Source of the DNA: G965222505 sp965222505
GTDB taxonomy: Bacteria; Bacteroidota; Rhodothermia; Rhodothermales; DATKEJ01
Direction of reading: 5' to 3'
Length of the DNA: 64,000 nt
Assembly (NCBI GenBank): GCA_965222505.1
Contig: OZ244956.1
Span: 2,790,001-2,854,000 of the forward strand
Part shown: positions 59,565-64,000 of the stretch, one piece after another
How the letters are laid out: every line of letters starts with the position of its first letter
How positions within the stretch are numbered: position 1 is the stretch's first letter
The notes under the pieces: generated by a model
Databases searched by the model: none
Told to the model about the DNA's origin: nothing
What the model saw: the letters and a program-made list of their open reading frames with translations, nothing else
Translations under genes and position numbers: made by a program

Positions 59565-60329
59565 TTACTGGTTGGTGCGGATCATGACACGCGGCGCATC
59601 GGCAGGGTTCGGTTTGGGGAAGGTGACCGTCTCCAACTTGTCGCTGCGTTTGTATTCCAGCGTGATTTCGTCGCCGACTTTGAGTTCGCCGAGCGCCGTT
59701 TCGAGGGCTGATGCCGATTTGACGGCTTTGCCATTCAGGCTGACGAGCACATCGCCTTCCTTAAGCTTGGCCGGATGATCGGGGGCATAGGCCATGTCAA
59801 CCGTGAGGGTCTCGCCTTGGGCTGCAACCACCGCGCCAAGGTCGGCGATGGGGGTGATGTCTGGCGCAGAGCCGGGGGGGCCGGAGAAGGTCCGGACGCG
59901 GCGTTGCCCACCCCCTTCGTTGTTCTGGCGCTGCATGACTTCACCGAGGTTGCCGGAGATGGGTTCAGCGGACTTGGGGAAACGGGTGACGAGCGAGGTC
60001 TCTCCGCGTCGTATCCCCAGTTCAATCTGCGTGTCCGCGTCCAGCCCTTCATACCACGCAATTAGTGCATTGACGGTGCGAATGCGTTCACCGTTGAAGA
60101 AGCGAAGTTCATCTCCAGCCTGGAGCATGGGGCCGTCGGGCTTGACGGTATGTTGTGAACCCGGCATCTGGGCATTTACGCTGATGCCGCCATTGGTTTC
60201 GGTTAGGATAAAGCCGAGTTCGCCAAGCATGAAGGCATCTCCCTGGATGCGGATGGCGCGGGTCTGTTGGGCTAGGCCAGTGGCCGCAAAGCCGAAGAGC
60301 AGCAGGCCGGTCAGGTAGAGGGTTTTCAT
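59565..60329 (-). CDS. Exported protein with two PDZ domains
   Basis: Periplasmic protein (254 aa), first gene of the ABC operon. Signal peptide MKTLYLTGLLLFGFAATGLAQ. Two PDZ-like domains: about 40-120 (LGFILTETNGGISVNAQMPG, LQAGDELRFFNGERI) and about 165-250 (LGAVVAAQGETLTVDMAYAP, LKEGDVLVSLNGKAV, GDEITLEYKRSDKLETV). No protease domain is present, so it is probably a binding adaptor. Co-transcription with the transporter suggests it recognises the exported protein or peptide. Confidence 0.82.
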   Translation of the reverse strand: MKTLYLTGLLLFGFAATGLAQQTRAIRIQGDAFMLGELGFILTETNGGISVNAQMPGSQHTVKPDGPMLQAGDELRFFNGERIRTVNALIAWYEGLDADTQIELGIRRGETSLVTRFPKSAEPISGNLGEVMQRQNNEGGGQRRVRTFSGPPGSAPDITPIADLGAVVAAQGETLTVDMAYAPDHPAKLKEGDVLVSLNGKAVKSASALETALGELKVGDEITLEYKRSDKLETVTFPKPNPADAPRVMIRTNQ

Positions 60330-60508
60330 TTTTTTTGGGGATTAGTGGGTGACTGGGTCTGTTTGGTGTGAAAGCAAAATGCAAAACCCCTCCATACCAA
60401 GGGTTAGGGGGATGAAAAAGGATTGTAAGAATTGTAAAAACCCCCCATCCTCCGAGAACCGATCCCTGTAATCGGCCGTGTCACTCCAAACCAACTACGC
60501 CACGCCCC

Positions 60509-62380
60509 ATGAACCGATTCGCCAACCGATGGTCCACCCACCCCATGTTGGGGGTGGTGCTGGTCGTGTTGATCGTGCTGGCCGGGTTGCAATACCATTG
60601 GCTGAACCGGCTGAGCGAGGGGGAACAGGCCCGGCTCGAAGACCGGTTGCAAACGGCCGCCACCCGTTTCAGTGAGGGGTTCATGGGCACATTTTCTCAG
60701 GCCCGTACCCTCTTTCAGGTGCCGGTAGAGACCTCCCAACTCCCGGAAGCTGATCTCCATCGGGGCTATCATCAATGGCAAAATCTGGCCGCCACGCCCG
60801 AACTTATTGATGCCATCTATTGGGTACAGCCCGCAGCCGACAGCGCCACGGTATTGTACCAGCTAGACCCCCAGGGGGGGCGGCTCCACGTAACGAATTG
60901 GCCGGAGGCCCTGTTGCCCTGGAAACAGATCCTGACACCTTCATCGCCCAACAGCCAGGTGGTACAACTGGCCCCCCGGCTTGAACTGGACCCTTACCCC
61001 GTCTTGATGCTGCCCGGTTCATCGTCCTGGTCGGTAATGCCGCTGGGTGGCCGTATGCACATCGGCTATGTATTGTTGGTCCTGAACCCGGAAGTCCTTC
61101 GCAAGCGGTACATTCCGGACCTCATTGCGCGGCACATTCCCGATGCCGCAGACTACCACCTCGCCGTGCGCAAAACCGATGACCCGGCACAGGTGCTCTA
61201 TGCCTCTGCGCCGTCCTTGTCGGAAGCCGTCTTTGCCCATCCCGACGTGGCCGTTACTCTGCGCTCGGATACGCTCCGTCATCAGGTGATGGTGAGTATG
61301 GTGCTGGATGTGGATCGGGATTCGGTTCAGATGCAGGCCGTCACCCGAGACAATGTGCCCTGGGCTGTTACGATGGACAGTACGGTGCAATCGACCGGAT
61401 TCAGCTACAGCTATTCGACCGATACGGGCATGTACGTTGTAGGGCGTGGCCCTTCTCGTACCGCTAATTCACTCTCCATTGACCGGGTTCTCAACCGGCG
61501 GGTACGCACACCCTTGCACGGGGGATCGGGCACCTGGGAACTGGTGGCTACTCACCGGTCAGGCTCTCTTCAGGCGGCTGTTCGGAAAGCCCGATGGCGC
61601 AATCTGGCCCTCAGTTTTGGGTTGATGCTGGTGTTGGCCGGGAGCGCCATATTGCTCGTTGTCTCGGCACGCCGTGCGCAGCAGTTGGGGCAGCAACAGA
61701 TGGAGTTCGTCGCCGGGGTTTCGCATGAATTACGTACGCCCCTGGCCGTCATTCATGCCGCCGGAGAAAATCTGGCCGACGGCGTGGTGGAAGATGCCGG
61801 CCAGGCCCGGCAATACGGCCAACTCATCCGGGATGAAGGCCGCCGCCTCTCGCGCATGGTTGAGCAAACCCTGGCCCTGGCCCGCATCGGCACCGGGCAA
61901 CGGTCGGCCACCCTGACACCGATCTCAATAGAAAAGGTTCTGGAATCGGCACTGGGTACGCATCAATCCCTCATGGATGCGGAGGGGATAGACCTTGAGG
62001 TACATATGGCCTCCGATCTGACGTTGGTACGTGCCGATGCCCCGGCGCTGCAATCGGCCATCGAAAACCTGATCCACAATGCGGTCAAATACAGCGTGGG
62101 TTCCGGGCGCATCATTGTTCGGGCCGAACGGGTCGGAAAGGAGGTGCATATCAGTGTACAGGATTTTGGGATGGGGATTGGGCCGGACGAGCAGCCTCGT
62201 TTGTTCGAGCCATTTTATCGCGCTCCGGCTGTTGTAGAAGCCCAGATGGAGGGCAGCGGGATCGGGCTCAGTTTGGTTCGGCACGTGATGGAGGCGCACC
62301 ACGGGCGTGTATCCGTTCAAAGCGCACCGGGTGAGGGCAGCACATTTACCCTTCATCTACCCATTCTGGAGGACGCATGA
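60509..62380 (+). CDS. Sensor histidine kinase
   Basis: Membrane kinase (623 aa). First helix (about 11-29), periplasmic sensor region (30-365) without a fold I can name, second helix (about 369-388), then HisKA with the phospho-histidine in VSHELRTPLAVIHAAGENL, N-box NLIHNAVKYSVG, G1 VQDFGMGIGPDE, F-box and G2 GSGIGLSLVRHVMEA. Its stop overlaps the regulator start (ATGA at 62377), so the pair is translationally coupled. It reads away from the PDZ/ABC operon, with about 180 bp of shared promoter DNA. Control of that transporter is possible but unproven. Confidence 0.92.
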   Translation: MNRFANRWSTHPMLGVVLVVLIVLAGLQYHWLNRLSEGEQARLEDRLQTAATRFSEGFMGTFSQARTLFQVPVETSQLPEADLHRGYHQWQNLAATPELIDAIYWVQPAADSATVLYQLDPQGGRLHVTNWPEALLPWKQILTPSSPNSQVVQLAPRLELDPYPVLMLPGSSSWSVMPLGGRMHIGYVLLVLNPEVLRKRYIPDLIARHIPDAADYHLAVRKTDDPAQVLYASAPSLSEAVFAHPDVAVTLRSDTLRHQVMVSMVLDVDRDSVQMQAVTRDNVPWAVTMDSTVQSTGFSYSYSTDTGMYVVGRGPSRTANSLSIDRVLNRRVRTPLHGGSGTWELVATHRSGSLQAAVRKARWRNLALSFGLMLVLAGSAILLVVSARRAQQLGQQQMEFVAGVSHELRTPLAVIHAAGENLADGVVEDAGQARQYGQLIRDEGRRLSRMVEQTLALARIGTGQRSATLTPISIEKVLESALGTHQSLMDAEGIDLEVHMASDLTLVRADAPALQSAIENLIHNAVKYSVGSGRIIVRAERVGKEVHISVQDFGMGIGPDEQPRLFEPFYRAPAVVEAQMEGSGIGLSLVRHVMEAHHGRVSVQSAPGEGSTFTLHLPILEDA

Positions 62381-63066
62381 GCCATCGGGTACTGCTGGTT
62401 GAAGACGAAGCCGGTCTCGTGCTGATGCTCACGGACCGTCTCAAGCGTGAAGGGTTCGTCGTCGAGGATGCCCGCGATGGAGCCGAAGGACTTGCAAAGG
62501 CCAAATCCGGTTCGTTCAATGTGATCCTGCTGGATGTGATGTTGCCCCGCAAGAATGGCTTCGACGTGTGCCGGGACCTCCGCCAGCATGGCATCCACAC
62601 CCCCATCATCATGCTCACGGCACGCGGCCAGACCATCGACAAGGTGCTGGGTCTAAAGTTGGGCGCTGACGACTACCTCACCAAACCCTTCGAAATGGCT
62701 GAACTCCTGGCCCGTATTGAGGCTGTGCTGCGGCGTTTTGCCACGCAGGGCGGGTATGCCGGGGGCGAGGTGTACCAGTTCGGCGATGTACGGGTGGACC
62801 TCCGCCGCGCCGAACTATACCGCAATGGGGAAACCGTGGAGCTTTCGGCGCGAGAGTTTCACTTGCTGCGGTATTTCATCGGGCATCCGGGAGATGTGCT
62901 CAGCCGGGATGAACTCCTGAACGAAGTCTGGGGCTACGATGCCATTCCCACCACCCGCACCGTCGATGTCCACGTGGCCGCCCTTCGCCAAAAGGTCGAA
63001 GCCAATCCCCGTCACCCCCGCCACATCCTCACGATCCACGGCATGGGGTACAAGTTTATACCTTAA
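62377..63066 (+). CDS. OmpR/PhoB-type response regulator
   Basis: DNA-binding regulator (229 aa). Receiver with EDEAG, phospho-acceptor Asp in NVILLDVMLPRKNGFDV, and PIIMLTARGQ, LGADDYLTKPFEMAEL (conserved Thr/Lys). Winged-helix output domain with ELSAREFHLLRYFIGHPGDVLSRDELLNEVWG, TRTVDVHVAALRQKVE and HILTIHGMGYKFIP. Partner of the upstream kinase. Confidence 0.95.
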   Translation: MSHRVLLVEDEAGLVLMLTDRLKREGFVVEDARDGAEGLAKAKSGSFNVILLDVMLPRKNGFDVCRDLRQHGIHTPIIMLTARGQTIDKVLGLKLGADDYLTKPFEMAELLARIEAVLRRFATQGGYAGGEVYQFGDVRVDLRRAELYRNGETVELSAREFHLLRYFIGHPGDVLSRDELLNEVWGYDAIPTTRTVDVHVAALRQKVEANPRHPRHILTIHGMGYKFIP

Positions 63067-63254
63067 GTGCGGAGTGCGACTTGGTTGATTTCCTTCCCGC
63101 TCACGCAGTCGATATACATCCCTGACCAACGCCCGTGCTTTTTGCCAGGCAACCATGTCCTCAAATCGTCTCACAATAGTAGGGTCTAAGTTATTGAAAG
63201 ATGCTACCTAATAGACCCTCAAGTCTTCAGTTCCATAACATTCGCACTCCGCAC
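63067..63254. mobile_element. 188-bp TIR-bracketed element with a four-helix-bundle gene remnant
   Basis: GTGCGGAGTGCGA (63067-63079) and TCGCACTCCGCAC (63242-63254) are perfect 13-bp inverted repeats. Between them the minus strand encodes the first residues of a four-helix-bundle/S23-type protein: MRRFEDMVAWQKARALVRDV from 63174, followed by YRLRERE, then decays. Complete relatives are about 115-125 aa, so about three quarters are missing. The element may be a truncated IVS-like insertion. Confidence 0.6.
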
Positions 63255-63264
63255 CCCGCACTCC

Positions 63265-64000
63265 CTACCGCCGTGATAACCGAATGCCAAAAACGACCAT
63301 CCCGGCAACCAGCCCCACGATCAGCAATACCATGAGTAGCGTGCCCCACACGTTTGTGGGTTGTTCGATGGAGATCGTGATGACCTTGTCCGGCCCCCGG
63401 ATCGGCTGTTCGTCCGAGAGGGCCGAGGTCTGAAGCCGCACCTCGTACTTGCCGACCGAGACCTCCGGGGGTGGGGTCACTTGAAGCGTGACGGTTTCCT
63501 CGCCGTTGATATTTAACACCGGTACGACCTCTGGGTTCAAGGCATCCTGCCAGTTCAGGGGGAGGTCGGTTTCGATGCGGATCTGATCCAGCCGCCGGGA
63601 GCCTTCATTGAGCAGGTCGAAGGAGAACGTGACGGTCTCGCCGGGTTGGATCGTGTGGAACAACTGCTGCACCCGTACCTGAATCTCGCCGACGCCTCGC
63701 GGCACCAGTTCCAGGCGGGCATAGCCCACGTTCAGGGCCTCGATTTCGGTGGTGGAGAGGGTCCGTTCCTGCAAGGATCCGATTTCATCGACCCGTTCCC
63801 GGGGGACGGCCAGGGCATAAAAGGCCATCGGCTGATCCATGTCGACCTGTACGGTGGGGCGTTCCGGCAGAAAGACACGGAGGGCAGCCTGCCGGGTATT
63901 GATGCCTTCGGTAAATTGAAACTGGTTGAGCCGGTTGCCCGAGGCCGGGTCCAGAAAATAACTGCTCACTTCGGACGGCAGGTTGACCACCTCCAGTTTG
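63265..64000 (-). CDS. NEW3-domain membrane protein (5' part outside window)
   Basis: C-terminal part (about 245 residues) of a protein whose frame is open to the right edge. The visible sequence has a beta-sandwich (about QLFHTIQPGETVTFSFDLLNEGSRRLDQIRIETDLPLNW split across the NEW3 fold, with VTLQVTPPPEVSVGKYEVRLQ) and a C-terminal helix (WGTLLMVLLIVGLVAGMVVFGI) before RLSRR. NEW3 proteins of this shape often accompany ABC-2 transporters as large secreted or membrane-tethered partners; here the neighbouring genes upstream are not visible. Confidence 0.75.
   Translation of the reverse strand, partial: KLEVVNLPSEVSSYFLDPASGNRLNQFQFTEGINTRQAALRVFLPERPTVQVDMDQPMAFYALAVPRERVDEIGSLQERTLSTTEIEALNVGYARLELVPRGVGEIQVRVQQLFHTIQPGETVTFSFDLLNEGSRRLDQIRIETDLPLNWQDALNPEVVPVLNINGEETVTLQVTPPPEVSVGKYEVRLQTSALSDEQPIRGPDKVITISIEQPTNVWGTLLMVLLIVGLVAGMVVFGIRLSRR

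Overview
The window looks like chromosome from a member of the FCB group, most likely Rhodothermota or a deep Bacteroidota relative. Four secreted proteins end in a type IX secretion (T9SS) C-terminal domain. The arginine genes include an N-acyl-ornithine carbamoyltransferase (ArgF' type) instead of ordinary OTC, there are Reg_prop/Y_Y_Y histidine kinases, and most genes lack strong Shine-Dalgarno sequences. Base composition is fairly GC-rich throughout. No rRNA, tRNA, CRISPR array or complete insertion sequence was found. This placement is inference from gene content, not from a marker-gene comparison.

Layout. 1-5188 (+): the end of an arginine operon, argD (cut by the window edge)-argF'-argB-argE-argH, with overlapping start/stop codons, closed by a dispersed repeat and a bidirectional terminator. 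5377-13428 (-): an OmpA/PKD outer-membrane protein, ribosomal protein S20, an S41 processing protease, and a Reg_prop histidine kinase with its NarL-type regulator. 13497-14543: decayed DNA with an internally deleted amidohydrolase gene and a 245-bp inverted-repeat element. 14622-18898 (+): peptidase E, a DUF3047 protein and an MMPL/RND transporter. 18962-27521: two T9SS-exported proteins, a MaoC hydratase, a GT2 glycosyltransferase, RecG, RarA and a small Tat-type exported protein.

27508-46501 is a large surface-polysaccharide locus. A ten-gene leftward run reads, in transcription order: Wzc-like tyrosine kinase, SLBB protein, Wzx-like flippase, DUF4397-T9SS protein, APH-fold kinase, Wzy/WaaL-like ligase, methyltransferase, GT4, a HAD-UbiA fusion and a DprE1-like FAD oxidase. 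Divergent from it are an acyltransferase and two GT-C glycosyltransferases, followed by a second UbiA enzyme. The DprE1-like oxidase, DPPR-synthase-like UbiA proteins, fused HAD phosphatase and AftB-like GT-C enzyme together suggest a polyprenyl-phosphate-pentose (arabinofuranose-type) donor pathway outside Actinobacteria. This is the most interesting biological proposal here.

46745-51464 (-): two paralogous right-handed beta-helix surface proteins, one with a T9SS tail and one lipoprotein-like, and a YefM-YoeB toxin-antitoxin pair with a visible TGTACA operator. 51516-54042 (-): CCA-adding enzyme and a Gfo/Idh/MocA oxidoreductase. 54395-55885 (+): an ECF sigma factor, a one-helix membrane protein and an EF-hand protein. 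55926-60329 (-): a PDZ protein with a two-permease ABC-2 transporter. 60509-63066 (+): a histidine kinase and an OmpR-type regulator. The right edge holds a TIR-bracketed remnant of a four-helix-bundle (S23) gene and the C-terminal part of a NEW3-domain membrane protein.

The intergenic DNA carries several repeat families: four copies of a ~100-bp imperfect palindrome, two ...GTATTGCGT.../...ACGCAATAC... palindromes, a 28-bp perfect palindrome lodged inside a coding sequence, a 7-bp tandem repeat that supplies start codons for a glycosyltransferase, and a three-member family of promoter-associated inverted repeats in front of rpsT, the S41 protease gene and pepE.
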